Notes: generated from the letters alone by a model not told the origin. DNA of 64,000 bases from Pseudomonas guariconensis (GCF_015680235.1 NZ_JADLJL010000023.1:1-64000), one strand, 5' to 3'. Shown: positions 1 to 8,168, numbered from the stretch's first letter. Translations and numbers: made by a program.

Positions 1-94
1 ACAGGCTTAGCCGCATAACCTGAACCGCCGTGTACGGAACCGTACGCACGGTGGTGTGAGAGGACGACGGGTGAGAGCCCGTCTCCTACTCGAT
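1..94 (+). mobile_element. 3' end of a bacterial group II intron (domains V and VI)
   Basis: The sequence folds as an intron domain V: a lower stem CCGCCGT/ACGGTGG, a 2-nt bulge on the 3' side, an upper stem GTACG/CGTAC and a GAAC tetraloop (about 29-59). A domain VI-like hairpin follows (arms near CGACGGG and CCCGTC, about 64-82), and the stretch ends in CTACTCGAT, a common bacterial group II 3' terminus. The intron body and its maturase/reverse transcriptase would lie left of the window. The exact 3' splice point (about 93-94) is inferred from the terminal motif. It abuts a broken HNH gene read on the other strand. Confidence 0.75.
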
Positions 95-309
95 CTTGGC
101 AATCCGCCACCATCTGGATTGTCAGACCAGCCGGTGGCGTAATAGCGACGCCGATCCACGCCAATCATCTAATAACCACTGTTTTTGTCCAATGAACCAG
201 CCACGATTCCAGCAACCACTTTTTTGCGCGGGGCGATGTTGGTGAAGATGCCGGTGGCGGGATCGTAGTGCAAAGTTCGCGTAACCGATCTGCCGTAAAA
301 CTTGGACAT
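95..309 (-). pseudogene. Truncated HNH endonuclease (phage type), N-terminal remnant
   Basis: Reading from an ATG at 309, the product begins MSKFYGRSV and continues with LHYDPATGIFTNIAPRKK and VVAGIVAGSLDKNSGY. This is the characteristic N-terminal region of phage HNH homing endonucleases (L-x-YDPxTGxF, then AGxxAGSLxxxGY). An in-frame TAG follows GY, where the family normally has a hydrophobic residue. Reading through it gives MIGVDRRRYYA and then unrelated residues, so the H-N-H catalytic half is missing. The group II intron end lies at the break. I read it as a dead gene from a degraded prophage or mobile element beside the tRNA. Confidence 0.65.
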
Positions 310-480
310 TTTGTGCACCTGCTCCCGGATGAGAGAGGCAAGAATCAACGCTGGGAGCAGAATTGGTGTTCACTCATTGGGAGTGAACCTAGTTTCGCCG
401 CGAGCTTGCGTGGCGCGCAATTTCCTTCGATGTCCCAGATTTGTCCCAAACTGAGGGCCCCTGGGCAATCCGCAAGCATG

Positions 481-516
481 AAAAAAGCCCCGCAACCTCA
501 ATGGCTGCGGGGCTTT
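481..516 (-). terminator. Rho-independent terminator of the tRNA-Cys gene
   Basis: On the minus strand an 8-bp perfect GC stem (arms 506-513 and 487-494, extended by T:A pairs) is followed by a run of six T (486-481). It lies 8-43 nt beyond the tRNA 3' end. The 370-480 stretch further on shows no gene I can recognise. Confidence 0.8.
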
Positions 517-523
517 CGAATGG

Positions 524-597
524 TGGAGGCCGAGGTCGGAATCGAACCGGCGTAGACGGATTTGCAATCCGGAGCATAACCACTTTGCTACTCGGCC
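524..597 (-). tRNA. tRNA-Cys (anticodon GCA)
   Basis: The minus strand carries a full cloverleaf with a GGCCGAG/CTCGGCC acceptor stem, discriminator U and an encoded CCA end. The anticodon loop TTGCAAA gives GCA, and the T arm is GGTTCGATTCC. U73 and the GCA anticodon are cysteine identity elements. The 3' half faces the intron/HNH remnants, as expected if an element once integrated at this tRNA. No intact integrase is visible in the window. Confidence 0.95.
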
Positions 598-712
598 TCA
601 AAGTTCGGATCTAGCAGCTTGCGCTTCGCTATCTCCTTGAAACTTCAGCACTTTTTCAAGCTTGCTGCGTTTCGATGGACGCCATTATGTCTACATTCTC
701 TGGACCTTGCAA

Positions 713-740
713 CCCCTGAAGATAAAAAATCTTCAAGGGG
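713..740 (-). terminator. Hairpin downstream of sohB
   Basis: CCCCTGAAGAT and ATCTTCAAGGGG pair around an AAAAA loop, with one bulged base. The hairpin begins 10 nt after the sohB stop. No clear T-tract follows, so it may be a weak terminator or an mRNA 3' stabiliser. Confidence 0.5.
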
Positions 741-749
741 CTCAAGGTG

Positions 750-1775
750 TTAGCGCAGGCGACCGAGTTTGCTCCACAGGCCTACCAAGGTGTTCTCGAC
801 AGTGCCGCTGGCGGCCATGCCGATGCGCTCTTGCAGGCTCTTGCGTTCGGCGTAGTGCAGGTGGAACAGGTTGGCTTCGCGAGCGCGGTCGCTGAGGTAT
901 TCGTCGCTGGTGCGCAACTCGTCGACCAGCTTGCGGTTCAAGGCGGCGACGCCGAGCCAGACTTCGCCGGTGGCCACTTCGTCGATGTGCAGTTGAGGGC
1001 GGTAGCGGGAGACGAAATCCTTGAACAGCTGGTGGGTGATGTCCAGGTCTTCCTGGAACTTCTCCCGGCCTTTCTCGGTGTTCTCGCCGAACACGGTCAG
1101 GGTGCGCTTGTATTCGCCAGCAGTGAGCACTTCGAAGTCGATGTCGTGCTTTTTCAGCAGGCGATTGACGTTCGGCAGCTGGGCGACCACGCCGATCGAG
1201 CCGAGCACGGCAAACGGGGCGCTGACGATCTTTTCGCCGATGCAGGCCATCATGTAGCCGCCGCTGGCGGCTACCTTGTCGATGCACACGGTCAGCGGAA
1301 TGCCGGCCTGGCGGATTCGTGCCAGTTGCGAGGCCGCCAGGCCATAGCTGTGCACCAGGCCGCCGCCGCTTTCCAGGCGCAGCACCACTTCGTCACGCGG
1401 AGTGGCCAGGGTCAGCAGCGCGGTGATCTCGTTGCGCAGGCTCTCGGTGGCCGAGGCCTTGATGTCGCCGTCGAAATCGAGGACGAACACACGGCCTTTT
1501 TCCTCGGCCTTGGCCTTGCCCTTCTTCTGTTGTTTTTCCGCCTTGGCCTGCTGCTTGCGCAAGGCCTTGAGCTGGGCCTTGTCGAACAGGCCCGACTCCA
1601 GGCGCTCGCGCAGATCCTTGTAGAACTCGTTCAGGCGGGTGACCTGCAACTGCCCGCCCGACTTGCGCCGCCCCTTGCCCCGCAGGCCGGCGATAGCCGA
1701 CAGGACCACCAGGATGGCGATCACCAGGGTGGCGGTTTTGGCGAGAAAGCTTGCGTATTCGGCAAGAAACTCCAC
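750..1775 (-). CDS. sohB: SohB, inner-membrane serine protease of the S49 (signal peptide peptidase A) family
   Basis: The 341-residue product starts at a GTG preceded by AAGGAG. A single membrane anchor (about residues 10-32) is followed by a Lys/Gln/Glu-rich linker (about 65-95) and an S49 protease domain. The catalytic Ser171 lies in VAASGGY and the general-base Lys223 in AGEYKR, the Ser-Lys dyad of this family. The length matches SohB, not the longer SppA. SohB is regarded as a periplasm-facing protease degrading membrane or signal-peptide fragments. It is divergent from the phosphatase gene at 1972. An upstream in-frame extension exists but lacks a ribosome site. Confidence 0.92.
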   Translation of the reverse strand: MEFLAEYASFLAKTATLVIAILVVLSAIAGLRGKGRRKSGGQLQVTRLNEFYKDLRERLESGLFDKAQLKALRKQQAKAEKQQKKGKAKAEEKGRVFVLDFDGDIKASATESLRNEITALLTLATPRDEVVLRLESGGGLVHSYGLAASQLARIRQAGIPLTVCIDKVAASGGYMMACIGEKIVSAPFAVLGSIGVVAQLPNVNRLLKKHDIDFEVLTAGEYKRTLTVFGENTEKGREKFQEDLDITHQLFKDFVSRYRPQLHIDEVATGEVWLGVAALNRKLVDELRTSDEYLSDRAREANLFHLHYAERKSLQERIGMAASGTVENTLVGLWSKLGRLR

Positions 1776-1971
1776 AGTGACTCCTTGATAGACCAGCGCC
1801 TCAGGGCGCGAAACTGTTGCAAGCATACCGGTGCGCTTGGAGCGCTGCCAGCCGGGGAAAACGCTGGCAACACAGTTCAAACAACCTTTTCAAACGCTTG
1901 TATGTTTTTTCGTTGACAGCCTGTCTGTCGCATCCTAACCTCGCAGCAACTCCAATCGACCGGACCTCTAC

Positions 1972-2682
1972 GTGGGCAACATCTACCTGATCCGACATGG
2001 CCAAGCCTCCTTCGGCGCCGACGACTACGATGTCCTCTCGCCATTGGGTGCGCGCCAGAGCCACGCACTGGGCGAGCACCTGGCTCAGCTCGGGCTGCGC
2101 CTGGATCGCTGCCTGGCCGGCGACCTGCGCCGCCAGCAGGACACCGCACGACTGACGCTCCAGGCGATGCAGGCCCAGGGCTGCCACACGCCCGCCATTG
2201 AGACCGACGCCGCGTTCAACGAGTTCGACGCCGACGGCATGATCCGCGCGCTGCTCCCCGGCCTGCTGCCGCAGGAGCCCGAAGCGCTGCATATCCTGCG
2301 CAATGCCGCTAGCAACCGCAGCGAGTTCCAGCGCCTGTTCGCCCTGATGGTGCAACGCTGGCACGATGGCGAGCATGAAAGCGACGGCCTGGAGACCTGG
2401 CAAGCCTTCACCGGTCGGGTCGACGCCGGCCTCGCGCGGGTGCTCGAAAGCGCCAACAGCGGCGACAACATCGCCATCTTCACCTCCGGCGGCACCATTG
2501 CCGCCCTGCTCCACCTGGTCACCCGTATCACCCCTAGCCAAGCCTTCGCGCTGAACTGGCAGATCATCAACACGTCGCTCAGCCAGTTGAAGTTCCGTGG
2601 CCGCGACGTGGCACTGGCTTCCTTCAACAGCCAAGCCCATGTGCAGCTGTTGAGGGCGCCGGAGCTCGTCACCTACCGATGA
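1972..2682 (+). CDS. Histidine phosphatase family protein
   Basis: The 236-residue product opens with IYLIRHGQASFG, the phosphohistidine RHG motif (His9) of the phosphoglycerate-mutase-like branch-1 phosphatases. A second conserved region, IAIFTSGGTIAALL, holds the position where the family usually has a catalytic His; here it reads TSGG rather than the common SHG, so activity is uncertain. The start is GTG with only a weak ribosome site. The gene heads a same-strand row with SCP2, APH-like and SDR genes, suggesting a lipid or acyl-CoA role. The substrate cannot be told from sequence. Confidence 0.85.
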   Translation: MGNIYLIRHGQASFGADDYDVLSPLGARQSHALGEHLAQLGLRLDRCLAGDLRRQQDTARLTLQAMQAQGCHTPAIETDAAFNEFDADGMIRALLPGLLPQEPEALHILRNAASNRSEFQRLFALMVQRWHDGEHESDGLETWQAFTGRVDAGLARVLESANSGDNIAIFTSGGTIAALLHLVTRITPSQAFALNWQIINTSLSQLKFRGRDVALASFNSQAHVQLLRAPELVTYR

Positions 2683-2736
2683 GCCCGGCCTGTTGTCCCC
2701 GTGGGGACGTGAATATCACTCTATAAGGAATGCGCC

Positions 2737-3054
2737 ATGACCTCCGTAGCTGATGCCGTCAAGAAGATGCAAGAGAAGTTCAACCCATCCGCTGCCGCCG
2801 GCCTGGACCTGGTGTTCGGTTTCAACATCACCGACGAAGACAAGCACTACGCCCTGATCGTCAAGGATGGCACCTGCGACCTGCAGGAAGGCGAGAACCC
2901 GGACGCCAACTGCACCCTGGTCATGGACAGCGAGACCCTCAAGGGCATCGTCAGCGGTGACACCGACGGTATGCAGGCCTTCATGAGCGGCAAGCTGCGC
3001 GTGGAAGGCGACATGATGCTGTCGATGAAGCTCAGCGAGCTGTTCCCGGCCTGA
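2737..3054 (+). CDS. SCP2 sterol-binding domain protein
   Basis: This 105-residue protein is a single SCP2 domain. The ends of the fold are recognisable from AAAGLDLVFGFNI, the 'DxNCTLVMDSETLKGIVSG' region and GKLRVEGDMMLSMKL near the C-terminus. Bacterial stand-alone SCP2 proteins bind fatty-acyl or sterol-like lipids in a hydrophobic tunnel. There is no signal peptide, so it is cytoplasmic. A good ribosome site (TAAGGA) precedes the ATG, and a strong terminator follows, so transcription probably stops before the APH-like gene. Confidence 0.9.
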   Translation: MTSVADAVKKMQEKFNPSAAAGLDLVFGFNITDEDKHYALIVKDGTCDLQEGENPDANCTLVMDSETLKGIVSGDTDGMQAFMSGKLRVEGDMMLSMKLSELFPA

Positions 3055-3080
3055 GTGGCATGGGCGCTGGCCGATGAAAG

Positions 3081-3112
3081 AAACCGGAGCCGATGGGCTT
3101 CGGTTTTTTTTT
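3081..3112 (+). terminator. Rho-independent terminator after the SCP2 gene
   Basis: An 11-bp stem (arms 3081-3091 and 3096-3106, one G:T pair) with loop GATG runs into a tract of T residues (3104-3112). Confidence 0.9.
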
Positions 3113-3256
3113 GCCAGCTACCAGGCACCCAACATTCATCAGGCCTACTGATTGCGCACCAACACCGACGTCTATCGGTTGCGGGTACGCTTGTACCCGG
3201 GCTGACCTGAAATTAGATTAGCCAATAATCCTCATGCTCGATAATAAGGTAAACGC

Positions 3257-4324
3257 ATGACGCTCACCGACCAGTCCACCCAGGTACGTCCCGGCGAAGA
3301 ACTCGACGCGGCCGTCATCGACCCTTACCTCAAGGCCCAGGTGCCAGGGCTGAGCGGCACTCCGATCATCAGCCAATTCCCGGGCGGTGCGTCGAACCTC
3401 ACCTACCTGGTCGCCTACCCGGAACAAGAGTTCGTGCTACGTCGCCCGCCGTTCGGCCACAAGGCCAAGACCGCCCATGACATGGGCCGCGAGTTCCGTA
3501 TCCTCAACCAGCTCAACAGCGGCTTCCCCTATTGCCCCAAGGCCTACGTGCACTGCACCGACGAGTCGCTGATCGGCAGCGAGTTCTACGTCATGGAACG
3601 GGTCAAGGGCATCATCCTGCGTTCGGACATCCCGCCGTCCCTGGGCCTGGACGCCAGCCGCACCGAGGCCCTGTGCAAGAGCTTCATCGACCGCCTGGTA
3701 GAACTGCATCAAGTCGACTACAAGGCCTGTGGCCTGGCCGACCTGGGCAAGCCCGAAGGCTACGTGCAGCGCCAGGTGGAGGGCTGGACCAGCCGCTACG
3801 AAAAAGCCCTGACACCAGATGCACCGCACTGGGAACAGGTAATCGCCTGGCTGCGCGACAAGATGCCCGCCGACCACCCGCGCCCGGGCATCGTGCACAA
3901 CGACTACCGCTTCGACAACGTGATCCTCGATGTCGACAACCCGATGCGCATCATCGGCGTGCTGGACTGGGAAATGACCACCCTGGGCGACCCGCTGATG
4001 GACCTGGGCAACAGCCTGGCCTATTGGATCGAAGCCAACGACCCACCGCCGGTGCAACTGATGCGCCGCCAGCCGAGCAATGCTCCGGGCATGCTGACCC
4101 GCCGCCAGTTCGTCGACTACTACGCCGAGCGCGCCGGCATCCGCCTGGACAACTTCGATTACTACTATTGCTATGGCCTGTTCCGCCTGGCCGGCATCGT
4201 CCAGCAGATCTACTACCGCTTCCACCACGGCCAGACCCAGGACAAACGCTTCGCCCAGTTCATCCACATGAACCGGCTGCTGGAGCAGATGGCCCTGCAG
4301 GTGATCGGTAAGTCCTCACTCTGA
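3257..4324 (+). CDS. Phosphotransferase family protein (APH/ACAD10-like kinase)
   Basis: The 355-residue product has the aminoglycoside-phosphotransferase fold. FPGGASNLTYLV is the nucleotide loop, EFVLRRPP carries the ATP-binding Lys-equivalent strand, GIVHNDYRFDN is the Brenner catalytic loop (about residue 215), and GVLDWEMTTLGDP is the metal-binding Asp motif. Members close to human ACAD10/11 kinase domains phosphorylate hydroxyacyl-CoA in fatty-acid breakdown, and this protein resembles that branch rather than drug-resistance kinases. It sits 16 nt before an SDR gene with which it is probably co-transcribed. Confidence 0.88.
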   Translation: MTLTDQSTQVRPGEELDAAVIDPYLKAQVPGLSGTPIISQFPGGASNLTYLVAYPEQEFVLRRPPFGHKAKTAHDMGREFRILNQLNSGFPYCPKAYVHCTDESLIGSEFYVMERVKGIILRSDIPPSLGLDASRTEALCKSFIDRLVELHQVDYKACGLADLGKPEGYVQRQVEGWTSRYEKALTPDAPHWEQVIAWLRDKMPADHPRPGIVHNDYRFDNVILDVDNPMRIIGVLDWEMTTLGDPLMDLGNSLAYWIEANDPPPVQLMRRQPSNAPGMLTRRQFVDYYAERAGIRLDNFDYYYCYGLFRLAGIVQQIYYRFHHGQTQDKRFAQFIHMNRLLEQMALQVIGKSSL

Positions 4325-4340
4325 CAACAAGGAAACCGAC

Positions 4341-5108
4341 ATGTCCAAGACCACCCTGTTCGACCTCGACGGCAAGATCGCCTTCGTCTCCGGCGCCAGC
4401 CGCGGCATCGGCGAGGCCATCGCCCACCTGTTGGCCCAGCAAGGCGCCCACGTGATCGTCTCCAGCCGCAAGCTCGACGGCTGCCAGCATGTCGCCGATG
4501 CCATCGTCGCCGCGGGTGGCAAGGCCAGCGCCGTTGCCTGCCACATCGGCGAGATGGAGCAGATCCAGCAGGTGTTCGCCGGGATCCGTGAACAGTTCGG
4601 TCGCCTGGACATCCTGGTCAACAACGCCGCCACCAACCCGCAGTTTTGCAATGTGCTGGATACCGACCTGGGCGCCTTCCAGAAGACCGTGGACGTAAAC
4701 ATCCGCGGCTACTTCTTCATGTCGGTGGAAGCCGGCAAGCTGATGCGCGAGCACGGTGGCGGCAGCATCATCAACGTGGCCTCGATCAACGGGGTTTCGC
4801 CGGGGCTGTTCCAGGGCATCTATTCGATGACCAAAGCCGCGGTGATCAACATGACCAAGGTATTCGCCAAGGAATGTGCGCAATTCGGCATCCGCTGCAA
4901 CGCCCTGCTCCCGGGGCTGACCGACACCAAGTTCGCCTCGGCCCTGGTCAAGAACGACGCCATCCTCAATGCCGCCCTGCAGCACATCCCGCTCAAGCGC
5001 GTGGCCAACCCCAGCGAGATGGCCGGCGCAGTGCTGTATCTGGCCAGCGAGGCGTCCAGCTATACCACCGGCACCGCGCTGAACGTCGACGGTGGCTACC
5101 TGTCCTGA
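4341..5108 (+). CDS. SDR family oxidoreductase
   Basis: This 255-residue classical short-chain dehydrogenase has the cofactor motif SGASRGIG (about 18-25), NNAA (about 94-97), a catalytic Ser in INVASING and YSMTK (Tyr161, Lys165). The C-terminal TGTALNVDGGYLS is typical. NAD(P) preference is not certain; the residues after strand 2 (SSRK) lean towards NADP. Its position just after the APH-like kinase fits a hydroxyacyl substrate, but that is inference. Confidence 0.9.
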   Translation: MSKTTLFDLDGKIAFVSGASRGIGEAIAHLLAQQGAHVIVSSRKLDGCQHVADAIVAAGGKASAVACHIGEMEQIQQVFAGIREQFGRLDILVNNAATNPQFCNVLDTDLGAFQKTVDVNIRGYFFMSVEAGKLMREHGGGSIINVASINGVSPGLFQGIYSMTKAAVINMTKVFAKECAQFGIRCNALLPGLTDTKFASALVKNDAILNAALQHIPLKRVANPSEMAGAVLYLASEASSYTTGTALNVDGGYLS

Positions 5109-5137
5109 CCGTACAAAAAACGCCCGCTTGCCCCCTT

Positions 5138-5164
5138 CCGTAGCGGGCTTACCCCGCGAAGCCG
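5138..5164. repeat. REP-like palindrome
   Basis: TAGCGGGCTTACCCCGCGAA matches the core of P. putida-type REP elements. It lies after the SDR gene, where its AGCGGGC also pairs with GCCCGCT at 5122-5128 to form a possible terminator stem. Confidence 0.55.
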
Positions 5165-5176
5165 TGTGCCTTAGGC

Positions 5177-5223
5177 TTTGTACGAAAAGTGCCTGATCGC
5201 CGCTCGGCTACTTTTCGTACAAA
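5177..5223. repeat. Perfect 14-bp inverted repeat of 47 bp overall
   Basis: TTTGTACGAAAAGT (5177-5190) and ACTTTTCGTACAAA (5210-5223) are exact reverse complements around a 19-nt spacer (itself GCC...GGC). It is too long and too exact to be chance. It could be a bidirectional transcription end, a protein site, or a tiny non-autonomous element. Confidence 0.85.
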
Positions 5224-5242
5224 CCCCAAATCAACGCATGAA

Positions 5243-5288
5243 AGGTTGACGCAACCCGTCAACCTGAAGTTTACAGCTCAGGTATACT
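5243..5288 (+). promoter_or_regulatory. Possible operator/promoter of the XRE-PAS regulator
   Basis: AGGTTGACG (5243-5251) and CGTCAACCT (5257-5265) form a 9-bp perfect inverted repeat. A second, ACCTGA...TCAGGT, overlaps it, followed by a TATACT -10-like hexamer at 5283. These lie within 80 nt of the regulator start and could mediate autoregulation; no binding evidence exists. Confidence 0.4.
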
Positions 5289-5320
5289 GCCGGCTTCGGC
5301 CCAAGCCCAGGATCCTGACC

Positions 5321-6394
5321 ATGACGGAAAACAGCTTTGCCTTTCGCCTCAAGGAACTGCTCGAACACCACAAGCTGACCCTCCAGGCAGTAGGCACGGC
5401 ACTGGGCATCTCGCGCACGGCAGTGCACAAGTGGACCCGCGGCGGCGAGATCGACTACGACAATCTGCGCAAGCTGGCAGACTTTCTCAAGGTCAACTGG
5501 ATCTGGCTGCGCTACGGCGAAGAGGCCCTGCAAAGCGTGCAGCAGGCCGAAGTGGTGGAGCTGCCGATGACCGATCTGCGTCGGCGCTACACCGCCGAGA
5601 TCATGGAAAGCGAAACGCGCATGAAGCTGGCCCAGGAAGGTGCGCGTATCGTCACTTGGGAATGGAACCTGGTCAGCGACGAGGTGACCTACTCGCCCAA
5701 CGTCGAGGACGTGTACGGCTGGCCAGTGCGGCACAACGAGGACTTCTGGGTGCACGTGGCGCCGGAAGACGCCATGCAGATGCACGCCATGTACACCCGC
5801 GCCGTGGCCAGCGGCACCCGCTGCGAATGTGATTTTCGCATCACCCGACCCGACGGTAGCCAGCGCTGGATCGCCTCTCGCGCCACGGTGCTGCAGGACA
5901 GCGTCGGACGTTCGGTAAAGATGGTCGGTATCAGCATGGACGTCACCGAACGCAAGGTGGCCGAGGCGGAACTGCGCCAGAGCGAGGAGCGCTTTCGCAC
6001 CATCTTCGAACTGGCCTGGGGCGCCTTGGCCTATATCGACCCGGACGGCACCTGGAGCCGCGTCAACGGCAGCTTCTGCGAACTGCTGGGCTATACCGAA
6101 CAGGAGCTGTACGGCATGACCTTCCAGCAGCTTACCCACCCCGACGACCTGCCCGGCAACCTGGTGCTGCTCGAGCGCATGCTGGCGGGCGAAATCGACC
6201 GCTACGAAGTGGAAAAACGCGTGCGCCACAAGGATGGCCGCTATATCTGGGTGCGCGCCCGTACCTCGCTGCAACGCCACGTCGACGGCCAGCCCGAGCA
6301 CCTGATCAGCGTGTTCGAGGACATCACCGCCGAGCGCGACGAACATGAACGCCTGCAAGCCCATATCGCCGGCCTGCAAGCTCGCCTTAACTAG
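5321..6394 (+). CDS. XRE-type HTH regulator with two PAS domains
   Basis: From the ATG at 5321 the protein has 357 residues. Residues about 8-70 are a Cro/C1-type helix-turn-helix (LTLQAVGTALGISRTAVHKWTRG). Two PAS_3-type domains follow (about 105-215 and 225-340), each ending with a PAC motif (GISMDVTERK; SVFEDITAERD). There is no kinase, GGDEF or HK domain and no membrane segment, so it is a one-component cytoplasmic sensor. The ligand is unknown. A longer upstream reading exists but runs through the palindromes and lacks a ribosome site. Confidence 0.87.
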   Translation: MTENSFAFRLKELLEHHKLTLQAVGTALGISRTAVHKWTRGGEIDYDNLRKLADFLKVNWIWLRYGEEALQSVQQAEVVELPMTDLRRRYTAEIMESETRMKLAQEGARIVTWEWNLVSDEVTYSPNVEDVYGWPVRHNEDFWVHVAPEDAMQMHAMYTRAVASGTRCECDFRITRPDGSQRWIASRATVLQDSVGRSVKMVGISMDVTERKVAEAELRQSEERFRTIFELAWGALAYIDPDGTWSRVNGSFCELLGYTEQELYGMTFQQLTHPDDLPGNLVLLERMLAGEIDRYEVEKRVRHKDGRYIWVRARTSLQRHVDGQPEHLISVFEDITAERDEHERLQAHIAGLQARLN

Positions 6395-6410
6395 ACGGAG
6401 AAGCGTGACG

Positions 6411-7109
6411 ATGCTGCCCGGGAGCCTGTCAGCCAATGGCCAAAGCCGTAACCATGTGCAGCGCCGCGGCACCGTGGGGCTGTATTTCGTCGCTGGGCTC
6501 TCGGTGCTGGCCGGCATGACCGATGCCATTGGCTTCATGGCCACCGGCGATTTCGTCTCGTTCATGAGTGGCAACACCACGCGCTTGGCGGTATCGCTGG
6601 GCAGCGCCGAACTGGGCCTGGTCCTGCGCCTGGTGTTGGTGATCGGTGCCTTTGTCCTGGGCAACGCCCTGGGCGTGATCGTCGCGGCGAAAAGCGGCCG
6701 GCGCCCCTGGCCGTTGCTCGGCCTGATCGCCGCCCTGCTGGCGCTGGCTGCCGTGTTGCCAGAATTGCTGCAACTGCCCGCCTTGCTGGCGGCGGTCACG
6801 GCCATGGGCATGATCAACGCTGTGGTGGAGGAAGTGAACGGCCTGCCGATCGGCCTCACCTACGTCACCGGCGCCCTATCACGCTTCGGCCGAGGCTTGG
6901 GGCGCACGTTGCTGGGCCAACGCCGGCAGGGCTGGCGGGTGCAGTTGATCCCTTGGAGCGGCATGTTCTTGGGCGCGATCGCCGGGGTCCTGCTGGAGCA
7001 GCGCTTCGACCGCGCCGCCCTGCTCGCCAGCGCCCTGCTAGCCCTGCTGCTGGGCCTGGCTTCGCTGAAAATTCCGCGGCGCTGGCAGTTGCGCTACATG
7101 CCACGCTGA
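6411..7109 (+). CDS. YoaK family (DUF1275) membrane protein
   Basis: The 232-residue product has about six hydrophobic segments and the DUF1275 signature GMTDAIGFMATGDFVSFMSGNTTRLAVSLG near the N-terminus, plus GLPIGLTYVTGALSRFG in the second half. Family function is unknown. ATG 6411 is preceded by GGAG at 10 nt; GTG 6405 is an alternative in the same frame. It begins 16 nt after the PAS regulator, so the two are probably co-transcribed, which makes it a candidate target of that regulator. Confidence 0.85.
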   Translation: MLPGSLSANGQSRNHVQRRGTVGLYFVAGLSVLAGMTDAIGFMATGDFVSFMSGNTTRLAVSLGSAELGLVLRLVLVIGAFVLGNALGVIVAAKSGRRPWPLLGLIAALLALAAVLPELLQLPALLAAVTAMGMINAVVEEVNGLPIGLTYVTGALSRFGRGLGRTLLGQRRQGWRVQLIPWSGMFLGAIAGVLLEQRFDRAALLASALLALLLGLASLKIPRRWQLRYMPR

Positions 7110-7110
7110 A

Positions 7111-7461
7111 TCACAGGCAGGTCGCCGCCGCGGCGCGACGGCGCAAGGCGTTGGTGTCCTTGCCTTGCGCGTAGTAGTCGACGCGGGTTCCGCCGGCCTG
7201 CGGGTAGACGTCAGCGAACGACTCCGCCTCCCGGGTGTAGACGGTAAAACCACCCTGCTTGCGCGGCTCCAGGTAGCCGCTGGCATCGACCCCGAATGCC
7301 GCCTCTTCCTGCCAGCTGAACTGAATGCACTGGGCGACAAGGTCGGGCGCCTTGGTCGAGTCGAGCTGGGCGGTCGGCGTGCCGTTACGCGCGGCGTCCA
7401 TGGTCGCTGAAGCACAACCGGCCAGTACCAGCGCTACGGCGATCGGCAGAATTGCTCGCAT
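7111..7461 (-). CDS. Small lipoprotein, function unknown
   Basis: From the ATG at 7461 (GAGG upstream) the product has 116 residues. MRAILPIAVALVLAGC is a lipoprotein signal with Cys16 in the lipobox (LAGC). The +2 residue is Ala, so outer-membrane sorting is expected. The rest contains AFGVDASGYLEPRKQGGF and a C-terminal Cys. I do not recognise the family. It converges on the YoaK gene with a 1-nt gap and is divergent from the RcnB-like gene. Confidence 0.75.
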   Translation of the reverse strand: MRAILPIAVALVLAGCASATMDAARNGTPTAQLDSTKAPDLVAQCIQFSWQEEAAFGVDASGYLEPRKQGGFTVYTREAESFADVYPQAGGTRVDYYAQGKDTNALRRRAAAATCL

Positions 7462-7589
7462 GTTCCATCCTCGGGGCAAAAAAGAAGGCGACTCTAGCAC
7501 TGGCGCCAGCGCGAGTGAATTGTCCCGCGCGTGCCGTTGTCGCAGATAGGGCATGCCCAAATGCCAGCTGCACTGGGGGCTGCTACGCA

Positions 7590-7617
7590 GCCCATCGCCG
7601 GCTTGCCGGCGATGGGC
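7590..7617. repeat. REP-type hairpin, 12-bp perfect stem
   Basis: GCCCATCGCCGG and CCGGCGATGGGC flank a CTTG loop. It lies between divergent genes, not after a gene, so it is not a simple terminator. Confidence 0.7.
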
Positions 7618-7681
7618 GTGCAGCGCCCCGCGTCCTTAACTAACAGGCAATAGGGCATGCCCTGCCTACAAGGAGACTTCC

Positions 7682-7984
7682 ATGAAGCCTAGCCAAACCC
7701 TATATGCCCTGCTGCTCGGCGCAACCTTGTCCTGCCTGCCCCTGGCAGCGACCGCGGCGGATGTGTCAGAAGAAAGCGTCACCGCACCACACACCGAACG
7801 TGAACTGAAGGTCGGCGACAAGGCGCCGGACCAATACAAGCGCGACGACCTGGCCGTGCGCGACTGGCGCGCCAAAGGCCTGCCTGCCCCGGAAGAGGAC
7901 AGCCACTGGGTACGCCTGGCCGACCATTACGTGCTGGTGCAGACCACCAATGGCGTGATTCTCGCCATCCAGCCCGCCACCTGA
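7682..7984 (+). CDS. RcnB family periplasmic protein
   Basis: This 100-residue exported protein has a signal peptide (about 1-26, ending ATAADV). The mature part carries the RcnB core: LKVGDKAPDQYKRDDLAVRDWRA, then HWVRLADHYVLVQTTNGVILAI. E. coli RcnB influences nickel/cobalt export, but pseudomonad paralogues are numerous and the domain is mostly structural, so a metal role here is not established. A clear ribosome site (AAGGAGA) precedes the ATG. Confidence 0.8.
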   Translation: MKPSQTLYALLLGATLSCLPLAATAADVSEESVTAPHTERELKVGDKAPDQYKRDDLAVRDWRAKGLPAPEEDSHWVRLADHYVLVQTTNGVILAIQPAT

Positions 7985-8168
7985 CCCAACCACCCGGGCA
8001 AGCCCGCCCAGGCGATAGACGCGCCGCTGCTTGCCCGGGCCCTTTGGCGACCCAACCCATGCCGCTTATCGCTGGAGCGGGAAAATCTTGCGCGTGCAAG
8101 AAACCAAATCGAGCGATGCCTGTCTCACGAAGTACCCCGTAAACCTTTGCGGATCAAGGACCTATATC

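Noticed and set aside
3257..4324. Aminoglycoside resistance kinase
   Set aside because: The motifs fit the ACAD10-like branch, and the neighbours (SCP2, SDR) suggest lipid metabolism.
5231..6859. Long open frame opposite the PAS regulator and YoaK genes
   Set aside because: High-GC third positions open antisense frames; the residues have no motif, and real domains lie on the plus strand.
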